64,000 nucleotides of DNA. It comes from Nannocystis exedens (GTDB lineage Bacteria; Myxococcota_A; Polyangia; Nannocystales; Nannocystaceae). Of this stretch, positions 32,744 to 41,968 are shown in pieces. The stretch's first letter is position 1, and each line of letters begins with the position of its first letter. Position numbers and translations under genes: made by a program. Where the stretch lies: the NCBI RefSeq assembly GCF_002343915.1, contig NZ_NETK01000001.1, forward strand, positions 1,550,001 through 1,614,000, given 5' to 3'. The notes beneath the pieces were generated by a model. That model saw nothing but the letters and a program-made list of their open reading frames with translations. It was not told the DNA's origin and searched no databases.

Positions 32744-32862
32744 GCAAGTTTCTTATCCAACAACGGGGTACCGTCGCCGTTCCCGCGCGCGCCACCGGCG
32801 TCCGAGCCGAAGCGCATGCCGTGCATCCCCTGCGCGAGGAGATTGCCCATGTCGGTGTCTAA
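32740..32862 (+). CDS. Small basic protein of 40 residues
   Basis: GGAG lies six bases before the ATG. The product begins MSKFLIQQRGTVAVPARATG and is basic, with a helical end that is read in the same DNA as the ribosome site of the next gene (overlap of 14 bp). No family was recognised. Small size and coupling resemble the 28777 peptide, which also precedes a gene with GAGGAGATTGCC before its start. Confidence 0.42.
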   Translation: MSKFLIQQRGTVAVPARATGVRAEAHAVHPLREEIAHVGV

Positions 32863-33442
32863 GCTCGCCGCACGCGTCGTCCTGACGTACGTGGGCTTGG
32901 TCGAAGGTTCAGCCGCTTTGATCCGCGGCCGCGAGCGCACCGCCGCTTTTCAAAGCGCGATGGAGAGGGCTGCTGCGCTTGGTCGGCGCCTCGTGGTGAT
33001 CGGTGATCCCGACGCAGGGCTGCATACCCGCCTGATGCGCGCCTACGGCTGCGGGGACGTGTGCATCGACATGAACGGCTGCCCCAAGTGCCCGGTCACG
33101 ATCGTCGCCGACATTACCAAGGGGCCGATTGCCGACATCGCCGACGACTCCGCGGTCGTCTTCGTGTCCTGCGTCCTGGAGTACGTGTCGGATCTGAACG
33201 CCGCCCTCCGCGAGGTCTCGCGGATGGCTGGCAGCCCCGACAACGTCTTCGTCGTCAACGTGCAGCCCTGGACCTTGACGGCCCGGCTCTACCCAGGTGC
33301 GCGCTGGCGAGGCTCGGTAAGCTCGGTCGACGGCTCGCAGACCGTTGATATGAAGTCGGTGGGCCTGGAAGAGAAGCTCGTTCTCACCGGCGCGTTGGGG
33401 CTCGCGCTCGCGGCCGCCTTCTGGCCGAAAGGGCGCACGTAA
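32849..33442 (+). CDS. Class I SAM methyltransferase-like protein with C-terminal membrane segment
   Basis: The protein has 197 residues; GAGGAG precedes the ATG. RRLVVIGDPDAGLHTRLMRA resembles methyltransferase motif I but lacks the usual Gly-x-Gly. FVSCVLEYVSDLNAALREVS closely resembles the motif-IV region of Methyltransf_11 proteins (VLEHV-D---ALRE). A Cys pair (GDVCIDMNGCPKCP) is unusual. Hydrophobic segments lie near residues 8-25 and 175-192, and the end is WPKGRT. It may modify a lipid or small molecule at the membrane, or be a degenerate methyltransferase. Confidence 0.6.
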   Translation: MSVSKLAARVVLTYVGLVEGSAALIRGRERTAAFQSAMERAAALGRRLVVIGDPDAGLHTRLMRAYGCGDVCIDMNGCPKCPVTIVADITKGPIADIADDSAVVFVSCVLEYVSDLNAALREVSRMAGSPDNVFVVNVQPWTLTARLYPGARWRGSVSSVDGSQTVDMKSVGLEEKLVLTGALGLALAAAFWPKGRT

Positions 33443-33446
33443 GACC

Positions 33447-33650
33447 ATGCCGACCTCGGACATCGAGCAGGCCCTTGCGCGCGCGAGAGCTGAGGTGCGA
33501 ACGCTTGCAGACCAGCTCCGTCAGGCGCGAGCAGACATCCACCGCCTCGGGATTGCTGACCAGAATAGAGCTCTGAGTTGCGCTGCCATAGCAGGAGCAC
33601 TGGGCATGGTCTGCGGCATCGGCATCGGGCTAAGCTTTCGGAAGAAGTGA
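33447..33650 (+). CDS. Small coiled-coil, tail-anchored protein
   Basis: The protein has 67 residues. An amphipathic helix (EQALARARAEVRTLADQLRQ) is followed by a transmembrane helix at about 45-63 (AIAGALGMVCGIGIGL) ending SFRKK. It mirrors the topology of the 27453 protein. It is the last island gene before the recombinase. Confidence 0.62.
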   Translation: MPTSDIEQALARARAEVRTLADQLRQARADIHRLGIADQNRALSCAAIAGALGMVCGIGIGLSFRKK

Positions 33651-33655
33651 CCGAC

Positions 33656-33715
33656 TGCGAAGCTTCGCAAAGCTAGAGCGGAGCTGACGATTAGCCCTCG
33701 AGTTTGGATTCGAGG
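33656..33715. terminator. Palindromes between the last island gene and the recombinase
   Basis: TGCGAAGCTTCGCA at 33656-33669 is a perfect 14-bp palindrome. CCTCGA ... TCGAGG at 33696-33715 is a 6-bp stem with an 8-base loop. They lie in the 87-bp gap between the 33447 gene and the recombinase. Terminator, recombinase-binding or attachment functions are all possible. Confidence 0.4.
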
Positions 33716-33737
33716 CATTAGCCAAGGGTGGGAAAAT

Positions 33738-35353
33738 ATGGAGGATGGGATGGAATTGGCTTGCCAAGAAACGGGGAGCGCCGCGAGGAAGCGAGGCAAG
33801 CACGTCACGACCAGGGCGATAAGCACGGGGAACGCCAGCGGAACTGGACCTGTGCGCTCGCAGCCCCCTTCTGCGGACGAGCCAGATCGGCTCGTGACAT
33901 CCCAAGATGCTGCGACTTTTCTCACAGTCAACCTCCGGACCTTGGAGCGCTGGCGCTCTCGAGGGGAAGGACCGCGATGGGTCTGCAAAGGAAGATGTAT
34001 TGCGTATCGGGTAGGAGACGTGCTCGCGTGGGTGCGCCAGAAGACGCGGGAGCCAGCAAAAGCAGCTCCCCCCTTGACCACGAGAAGCAAAACCGAGCCC
34101 AAAGAAGTGACCGCCTGCCCCTACATCAAGGACAAGACCCGCTGGCACGTGGACATCCTGTACACGGACCCGCGGACGTCCAAGGAGGTCCGAATCCGTC
34201 GCGTCGCGCCCAAGGACCTGACGCACGAGAAGGCCATCCGCTGGGGCGAACTTGAACGCCTGCGGCTCGTGACAGACCTGGCTCGGTCTGCGGCGAGTCC
34301 CGACGAAAAGAAGGAAGGTGACCCAAAGGCCAAGTCGCATGCCGAGCATGCGCCGACCCTCGCCGAGCTCTGGTTGCTTTTTTGCGAGCGCTACGTCGCC
34401 AAGCAGAAGGCTGCTACGCGCCTCAACTACAAGCTCAACTGGGAAAAGCACATCGCCGGAATCCTCGGCAACGTGCCCGCGACGTCGCTCGACCTCACGG
34501 CCTTGAGCAAGCTCCGAGACAAACTCGAGCAGGATGGCCTCCAGATCAGCAGCCAGAAGAAGGTGATTCAGAAGGTTCAAAGGTGCCTGACCTGGGCGAT
34601 GCGACGCGGAAAACTTCCTTTCGCCGAGGTCCCCACGCTAGAGTGGGACAAGGTCAGAAAAAAGCGCGTCGAGATCTACAGCCCCGCGCAGCTCGAGCGG
34701 CAACTCGAGGTAGCCGAGGATTTGTTCGACCGCGGTTTCTTCTGCTCCTTCAAGATGCTTGCCTGCGGATCGGAGAGACCGCCGGCCTCATGTGGACGGA
34801 CATTGACTTCGAGGCCGGAACCATGGAGATCGTCCGCAACGTTCTCCGAGGGACGCTCCAGGACAGCCCGAAGGGCGAGGAAGGGACCGTGCCACTCACG
34901 CCACGCCTGCGCGCGGCGCTCGCCGAGCTGAAGGCGAGCCCGACCGGCCGGATGACGGGGAGGGGCTCAAACCGTAAAGGATGCCCGGCAGATCCCGTCT
35001 GGGTGCTCGGGGATGGCATGGGTAAACACCCGAGCACGCGGGGCTTGCAGGGCCGCGCGTTCCGTCTGCAGCGGAAGGCCGGCCTCACCGCGCACGGCCC
35101 GCACCGGAACCGGCACAGCCGACTCACTCACCTCGCGGAACGAGGCACGAAGCCGTATGCGCTGCAAGCGCTCGCTCGGCATGCGAGCCTGAAGACGACG
35201 ATGGCCTACTACATCCACACGGACAAGCTCAAGCTCGCCCGTGAGGCGGTGGCCGAGATCGACGCCATGACCACTCCGCCCCTCCGGCCGCTTGGAAACG
35301 GAGTGGAAACGAATCGGAAGCGGCCTCAACTTCGCGTCGTGGCTGCGCCCTAG
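33738..35353 (+). pseudogene. Frameshifted tyrosine recombinase with N-terminal excisionase-like HTH
   Basis: The first frame runs from 33738 and is coding to about 34757. Residues about 50-105 form a MerR/excisionase-type HTH (LVTSQDAATFLTVNLRTLER; GRCIAYRVGDVLAWVR). The N-terminal SAM-like arm-binding and core-binding domains follow (TLAELWLLFCERYVAKQKAA). Coding then continues in another frame to 35353: LRIGETAGLMWTDIDFE carries the first catalytic Arg, PHRNRHSRLTHLAERG the His-x-x-Arg, RHASLKTTMAYYIH the second His and the Tyr nucleophile. Bases appear lost near 34757, between KMLA and LRIGE. The first frame would otherwise run on to 34931 with no catalytic residues. The integrase is therefore probably inactive. 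Confidence 0.85.
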
Positions 35354-35419
35354 CCCCCGAAAACACGGTCCGGGTATACTCCGCGCCGCCATGTCCCGCA
35401 CCGACCCGGAGGCAGCGCC

Positions 35420-37147
<1,728 letters not shown>

Positions 37148-37171
37148 CGCGCCGCGGCTCGCGCCGGGCCG

Positions 37172-38872
37172 TCACAGCGGCTCGCAGATCACCGCGATGT
37201 CGAGCGCGCCCGGCGACAGCCCGCCGTGGGCGCCGGGACACACCAGCTCGCCGTTCGACTTGTAGCACCCGCTGAGCGGATCGCTGAAGCCCGGCGGCGG
37301 CGTGTCCACGCCGGGCATGCCGCAGTCGGGGTCGGGCAGGTTCTCCTCCTGCTTCGGCGGCTGCTCGAGCGGCCAGCGGGCCAGGTAGCCGAAGCGGATG
37401 TACGTGCCGATGGTCGCGGCCGCGTAGGCGTAGGTGTCGTTGTTGCGGAACGCGTAGTTGTTGTGCCAGCAATCATCCTCGCGCTCGTTCTCGTACGAGG
37501 CGAGGTGCTTGATCTTCTTCAGCCCGTAGCCCTTGTCGGTGACCAGCTTGCCGGCGCACAGCGCCCCGTGGCCGTGGGTGTGCGTGTCCATGATCGGCGA
37601 CAGCCGGGGCGTGGTGTCCTTCCACGGCACGAACATGTGGTGCATCGATTCGTGGAGCACCAGGCGCGGCACGTCGAACGCCTGGCTCGGCGTCGAGTAG
37701 GCCTTGGCACACAGCTTCATGTTGCTCTTGACCGCGTGGTGACCGCCCGGCCGGGTGGTGTTGCAGATGTCGCCGGGGCCGTCGGGCGTACACTCGATGT
37801 CGAGCTCGAGCCCGCCGACCTCGTGCTCGTGGAAGGTCCGCCACAGCCGCGAATAGGCGGTGCGGATCGCCTGCAGGCGGTATTCGGCGTAGGGGCCGAA
37901 GTAGAACTCGAGCGCCGTGTTGGGGCCGACGTCGTCGCTCTCGTAGCTCATCAGCCGCTCGCCGCTCTCCGACCCGCCCTGCGCCGCCCACAGGAACGCG
38001 CGCTCCTCCGGCGGGCTGGAGGCGACGAAGTCGAGCATCTGGCGCACGCGGAACAGGTCGTGGTTGGCGCGCAGCCAGGCCGCGCGGGTCTTGGCGCACT
38101 CGTCGACCGTGCAGCTCGACAGCGGCGGGAAGCTGACCGCCACCGGCGGCACCTCCGCGGCCAGCTCGTAGGCCAGCGCGTCGCAGTCGGCCTCGCGCGC
38201 GAGCGGCACCTGCTCGTCGATCGCCAGGGTCGCCACCGGGCCTGCGGCCTCGTCGCGGCGGTCGAACACCGACACCATCGCCAGCGAGGCCGGGCCGAGC
38301 CCGCTCGCCGTCGGCTCGCGCGTGTAGGTCTTGAGCACGACGACCTGGTCCAAAGGCAAGGTCGTCGGCAGCACCAGCTCGGGCTCGCCGCCGCCGGTCC
38401 CGGCCGCCTGCGTCAGCCGCACGGTGAGGGCGCCGAGGTCGACCGCGACGTCGCTGACGCCGTCGGCGCTGCGATGGACCTGGTGGCTGCGCACGGGCAC
38501 GCGGACGTTGAGGAGGCGGCCCGCCGCGCGGGTGTCGAAGTGGAGCGCCGGCCGACCGCCGCGGGCGCGGATCTCCGCCAGCAGCTCGGGCAGCCCGGCC
38601 GGCGGCGGCAGCTCGGTCTCCTCCTGCGGCTCCAGCTCGCGCTCGCCCGCGCCGACCAGCGACGGCTCGGCGCAGGCCAGGTCGCCGACCAGGTACGGCG
38701 CCTCGATCGCGGCGCTCGGCAGCGGCAGCGCGCCGGTCTCGTCGTCGCCGGCCCCGTGCTGGTCGGCGTCCTGGACGTCGACCCCGGAGCAGGCCAGCGC
38801 GAGGCACAGCGGCGCGAGCGAGCGGACCAGCCGGTGATCGACGACGCCTCCGCGCCTGTGGGTCGCACTCAT
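37172..38872 (-). CDS. Lipoprotein with M35-like (aspzincin) metalloprotease domain
   Basis: The protein has 566 residues from the ATG at 38872, which has GGAG eight bases upstream; a GTG at 38881 would overlap that site. The signal peptide ends LCLALAC (Cys28). The C-terminal half carries LVLHESMHHMFVPW, an HExxH zinc site (His407, Glu408, His411), and further on NNDTYAYAAATIG, which matches the Asp-containing motif of deuterolysin/lysine-specific M35 peptidases. The N-terminal half is beta-rich and may be a pro-domain or binding domain. It should act outside the cytoplasm on lysine- or protein-rich substrates, fitting a predatory or scavenging lifestyle (inference). Confidence 0.78.
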   Translation of the reverse strand: MSATHRRGGVVDHRLVRSLAPLCLALACSGVDVQDADQHGAGDDETGALPLPSAAIEAPYLVGDLACAEPSLVGAGERELEPQEETELPPPAGLPELLAEIRARGGRPALHFDTRAAGRLLNVRVPVRSHQVHRSADGVSDVAVDLGALTVRLTQAAGTGGGEPELVLPTTLPLDQVVVLKTYTREPTASGLGPASLAMVSVFDRRDEAAGPVATLAIDEQVPLAREADCDALAYELAAEVPPVAVSFPPLSSCTVDECAKTRAAWLRANHDLFRVRQMLDFVASSPPEERAFLWAAQGGSESGERLMSYESDDVGPNTALEFYFGPYAEYRLQAIRTAYSRLWRTFHEHEVGGLELDIECTPDGPGDICNTTRPGGHHAVKSNMKLCAKAYSTPSQAFDVPRLVLHESMHHMFVPWKDTTPRLSPIMDTHTHGHGALCAGKLVTDKGYGLKKIKHLASYENEREDDCWHNNYAFRNNDTYAYAAATIGTYIRFGYLARWPLEQPPKQEENLPDPDCGMPGVDTPPPGFSDPLSGCYKSNGELVCPGAHGGLSPGALDIAVICEPL

Positions 38873-39620
38873 GACAATCACTCCTGGTTGCGAAACGACG
38901 GCACCGCGGCGCGCGGACGAAATGGCCGCCGGCCGGTGCTGCTACGGAATTCGACGAATCGGGCTAAGCGAGGGCGCGGATCATGGTGTGATGAATCGGC
39001 CGCGTCGGAGCGGCGCGGCATTCAGGGACGAATGCCGCGAGGGTGCAGGCTGGACCGCACGTCGGCCCGGCGAAGCGCCGATCCGACGGTGGGCGGCGCA
39101 CGGTGTCGCCGCGTTGGTGGTGGTCCGATCATTGGCCCGCTCGCGCTCCTCTTTCTCCGCGCACTCCGACGCGGCCACCGAACAAGGTGGCCGCGTCCGG
39201 TCGCCACATTCGCCGGCGGGTGGGGCGGATCACGCGCCGGACCGGCGACGCTTGCCCGCTTGCCCGCGTCCTGGCGGAGGTCCGCGGCGGCCCAGGCGAA
39301 TGCCGCCTCGCCTCGACGTTCGCCGGCGATCGCCGGCCGCGCACCCGCGACCGTGATCCAGCGCAGAAAGGCGGAGGGGCGCGCGCCTCGCCGGGCTCCC
39401 GCGGGGCCTCGCCGGGAGCGGCGGACGCCCCGCAGCCCGACGCGGCCGACCTCGCGCCCCTACGCGCGGGCGGTCGACCGCGCCGCGCCTCGATCGTCGG
39501 TGTCACGACCGCCCGGCGTCATTGCCGGCGATGCCACACTGGCACGATGTCACAATTGCGACAGGGCCGGACGACTCGTCGCGCGAGTCGCCCGGCCCCG
39601 GGTTCCAGGGAGCGGGAGCG
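38873..39620. other. Gene-poor interval of about 750 bp
   Basis: Open frames exist on both strands, but they are Arg/Pro/Ala-rich shadows typical of GC-rich non-coding DNA. There is no ribosome site with matching protein-like composition. The first 100 bases next to the 38872 gene are lower in GC and probably hold its promoter. I see no RNA gene. Confidence 0.5.
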
Positions 39621-40034
39621 TCAGCTCGTCTTGCGCGCGGCCATGTAGGCCTCGGTCAGCGCCGGGTCGGCCGCGATCTCGAACATCATCGCGTCGAGCT
39701 TGGCGCGGTCGAGGCCGTGCTTGGCGAGCACGTCGTCGGCGTGCTCCGGGTCGGCCGCGATCTCCTTGGCGACCGCGGCGGCGATCTGGACCTTCTCCGA
39801 GCCCGGATCGGGCTTCGGCGCCGCTTCGGGCTTCGGCGCCGGCTCGTCGGCCTTGACCTCGGGCTTCGGCGTCTCCGCCTTGGTCACGGTGGTGGTCTTG
39901 GTCTCGACCTTGGTCGTCTTGGTGACCTCGGTCTTCTTGCCGTCGCCGCCGCAGGCGGGCAGCGCGAGCGCGAGCGCGCCCAGCAGCACGGCGAAGCGAC
40001 CGGCGCGGAGGAACGAATGGCTGGAGTGATGCAT
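39621..40034 (-). CDS. Small Lys/Glu/Pro-rich lipoprotein
   Basis: The protein has 137 residues, with AAAGGAG seven bases before the ATG. The signal peptide ends LALALPAC (Cys28). A Thr/Lys/Glu/Pro linker follows (KTTKVETKTTTVTKAETPKP) and then a helical domain from about residue 80 (KVQIAAAVAKEIAADPEHAD; DVLAKHGLDRAKLDAMMFEI). It lies 17 bp after the coiled-coil exported protein, so the two form an operon. Function unknown. Confidence 0.72.
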   Translation of the reverse strand: MHHSSHSFLRAGRFAVLLGALALALPACGGDGKKTEVTKTTKVETKTTTVTKAETPKPEVKADEPAPKPEAAPKPDPGSEKVQIAAAVAKEIAADPEHADDVLAKHGLDRAKLDAMMFEIAADPALTEAYMAARKTS

Positions 40035-40051
40035 GTCGGTGGCTCCTTTCT

Positions 40052-41047
40052 TCACTGCGGCGCGGCGGCCTTGTCCTTCTTCGCCTCGGCCTTCTCGGCC
40101 TTGGCCTCGATCTTGGCCTCTTTCTTGTCCTGGCGCTGCTCCAGCTTCTCCTCGCGCTTGTCGAGCTTGTCCTCGCGCTTTTCGACCTTGTCGGTGACCT
40201 TGTCGAGCTTGTCGTCGAGCTTGTCTTCCTTCTTCTCGAGCTTCTCCTCGGCCTTGTCGAGCCGCTGCCCGAGCGCCTCGAGGCGCTTCTTCTCGGCCTC
40301 GAGCCGGGTCTTCTCCTCGCCGGAGGCGGTCGCCAGCTTGGCCTCGATCTCGCGCAGCCGCAGCTCGACCTGCCCGCTCTTCTCGGTGAGCGCCGCCGAC
40401 GAGGCCGCCAGCTTCTCCTGGCGCTTCTCGTGGCGCTCCTTGGCCGCCAGGACCTTCTTCTGGCCCTTGGCCAGCAGCTCCTGGCGCTTCTCGAGCAGCT
40501 TCTCGCGCCGCTGCGCGTACTGCTGGGCCAGCGCGTCGAGCTTGGCCTTGAGCTTGTCGGCCTCCTCGGCCGTCAGCTCCTTGGTGTCCTCCTTGCGGTC
40601 CTTGATCTTGGCCGCCAGCTTCTGCCCGCGCAGCCCGCTGGCCACCTGGACGCGCACCCACTTGCCGAAGCCCGCGCTCGCCTTGCCGCGCTTGGCGGTC
40701 GCGTCGGCCTCCTCGGCGACGAGGTCGCTGGCCTCGCCGGCGCCGAGCCCGACCTCCTGCGTCACCGTGAGCGCCTCCTTCAGGTCGGCCTCCGGGACGC
40801 CGGCCGCGCGCGCGTCGGCGGCGGCGAGCGGCAAATCGATGACCGAGAGGATGTCGTCGTTCAGCGCCTCCTGGTCGGAGATCTTGATGTTGGCAGAGGC
40901 CGACGCCGAAGCGGTGGCGGTGGCCGGCGCCGCGGTCGTGGCGGTGACGGGCGGCGGACCCGGGGGCAGGTCGGCCCGTCCGGCCGCCGGCAGCAGCAGC
41001 GCCAGCGCGAACGCGCCGGCGGAGACACTGACTGTGTGCTTGTGCAT
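40052..41047 (-). CDS. Exported, highly charged coiled-coil protein
   Basis: From the Met at 41047 the protein has 331 residues, with a cleavable signal peptide (FALALLLPAAGRAD). A Thr/Ala/Ser linker follows, then a small domain at about 45-115 (LKEALTVTQEVGLGAGEASD). The rest is almost all Lys, Glu, Asp, Arg, Leu and Ala, a long coiled coil with repeated LDKxEEKLEKKEDKLDDKLD-type heptads. It is likely periplasmic or surface scaffold material. The upstream extension of the frame to 41296 crosses the CATGTCC-type repeats and is not coding. Confidence 0.72.
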   Translation of the reverse strand: MHKHTVSVSAGAFALALLLPAAGRADLPPGPPPVTATTAAPATATASASASANIKISDQEALNDDILSVIDLPLAAADARAAGVPEADLKEALTVTQEVGLGAGEASDLVAEEADATAKRGKASAGFGKWVRVQVASGLRGQKLAAKIKDRKEDTKELTAEEADKLKAKLDALAQQYAQRREKLLEKRQELLAKGQKKVLAAKERHEKRQEKLAASSAALTEKSGQVELRLREIEAKLATASGEEKTRLEAEKKRLEALGQRLDKAEEKLEKKEDKLDDKLDKVTDKVEKREDKLDKREEKLEQRQDKKEAKIEAKAEKAEAKKDKAAAPQ

Positions 41048-41275
41048 GGTGGTGAAACTCCGACGCCGAGGATAAACGACTTCGCGCAGACGCGAAAAGA
41101 CCCGGCGAGTGCGGCCGCGACACGACGCCTGCGGGCCGCAGGCCCCGAACGGCAGCGCCGCCGTCCCGCGAATTGTGACGGTCGTCAACCATCGACGCCG
41201 AGCGAGCTCGGCCGTGGGCGCGACCGCGACGGCCGCCGCGCGACGAATGCACATGCGCCGACGGACATACCCGGA

Positions 41276-41317
41276 CGGACATGCCTGTTCGGACATGCCC
41301 GTTCGGACATGCCCGCA
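41276..41317. repeat. 14-bp tandem repeats of the GGACATGCC type
   Basis: CGGACATGCCTGTT (41276), CGGACATGCCCGTT (41290) and CGGACATGCCCG (41304) follow each other with a 14-bp period, preceded by related CGGACATACC at 41262. They sit at the 3' side of trmO in the gap before the next gene. They match the intergenic CATGTCC hairpins elsewhere in the window. Confidence 0.6.
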
Positions 41318-41320
41318 CGG

Positions 41321-41863
41321 TCAGCGCGGGCGGAACGCGTCGGGCTCGTCCTGCACGCGGCCCTCGAGCCAGCCGGCGCGGGCCTCGGGGAAGGCGTCGG
41401 CGTAGGGCACGTACGGCTTGATGTCGAGCACCGGGGTGCCGTCGAGGATGTCGAGCCCGAGCACGTGGATCTGGTTCGCCTCGACCGCGGTCACGCGCAG
41501 GCACGACAGGCCGATCGGGCACGGCCGGTGCGGCGCGCGGGTGGAGAACAACCCGACGGCGCGCGACGGGTCGCGCGGCGACCTGACCTTCAGGCCATAC
41601 CCCTGATTGAGGTGGAACACGAACAGGCACCAGATCCGCTCGAACTCGGCGAGCTCGGCGAGCCCGGCCGCGAATTCGGGCCACAGCTCGATGCGCCCGG
41701 GCAGCGCCCGGTCCTCCTTGACCTGGGTCGTGATCGTCGGCTGCCGCGGCGTGCCGAACCGCTCGGTGTAGGGCGAGCGCACCACGCCGATCGGCGCGAA
41801 CGTGAAGCTCGCGCGCTCGTCGCGTCCGGTCGTGTGGTCCTGCTCGGGGATGCTGCGGCGCAC
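41321..41863 (-). CDS. trmO: tRNA (N6-threonylcarbamoyladenosine37-N6)-methyltransferase TrmO
   Basis: The protein has 180 residues matching the TsaA/TrmO fold. FAPIGVVRSPYTERFGTPRQ is the start of the domain, FERIWCLFVFHLNQGYGLKV is the conserved centre, and TRAPHRPCPIGLSCLRV with VLDIKPYVPYADAFPEA are the SAM- and tRNA-binding signatures. It methylates t6A37 of certain tRNAs using S-adenosylmethionine, fine-tuning decoding. It lacks the extra C-terminal domain of the longer E. coli protein, as many bacterial homologues do. It starts 105 bp from the divergent MATE gene. Confidence 0.9.
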   Translation of the reverse strand: MRRSIPEQDHTTGRDERASFTFAPIGVVRSPYTERFGTPRQPTITTQVKEDRALPGRIELWPEFAAGLAELAEFERIWCLFVFHLNQGYGLKVRSPRDPSRAVGLFSTRAPHRPCPIGLSCLRVTAVEANQIHVLGLDILDGTPVLDIKPYVPYADAFPEARAGWLEGRVQDEPDAFRPR

Positions 41864-41968
41864 GCGACGAGCCTAGCCCAATTCATCGGTTTCGCCGCCG
41901 CGCGTGCGCAGGGGCACGCGGGCGCGCCCTGGCAAGCGCGGGCGCGCCTGCGCTAAGAGACATTTTTT

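Larger units (their letters stand above)
10318..35353. mobile_element. Integrated element of about 25 kb, tailless-virus-like or novel
   Basis: About 27 genes run on the plus strand with minimal spacing and many start-stop overlaps, and the last gene is a tyrosine recombinase broken by a frameshift. Contents include a DNA methyltransferase-helicase giant, lytic transglycosylase, M23-like protein, SDH-like protease and many tail-anchored proteins. There is no terminase, portal, HK97 capsid, tail, relaxase or type IV secretion gene. The left limit is set at the intergenic region upstream of 10700, which carries tandem 23-bp repeats, but no attachment repeats were found, so both borders are approximate. 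The right limit is the end of the recombinase, just before a host kinase gene. Confidence 0.6.

Noticed and set aside
33690..33737. tRNA-like segment (GGATTCGAGGC) as an attachment site or tRNA gene
   Set aside because: No acceptor stem, anticodon arm or D-arm can be folded around it; it is better seen as a simple hairpin.
37226..39856. Plus-strand open frame of 876 codons opposite the M35-like lipoprotein gene
   Set aside because: Arg/Ala/Gly/Val-rich shadow of the minus-strand gene; the opposite strand has signal peptide, zinc motif and good ribosome site.
41276..41317. Short CRISPR-like array
   Set aside because: Repeats are 14 bp and directly abutting, with no spacers and no cas genes.
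39621..41684. Minus-strand frame of 687 codons joining trmO, the coiled-coil gene and the small lipoprotein
   Set aside because: Only its last 137 codons are protein-like; the rest is out of frame with two better genes.
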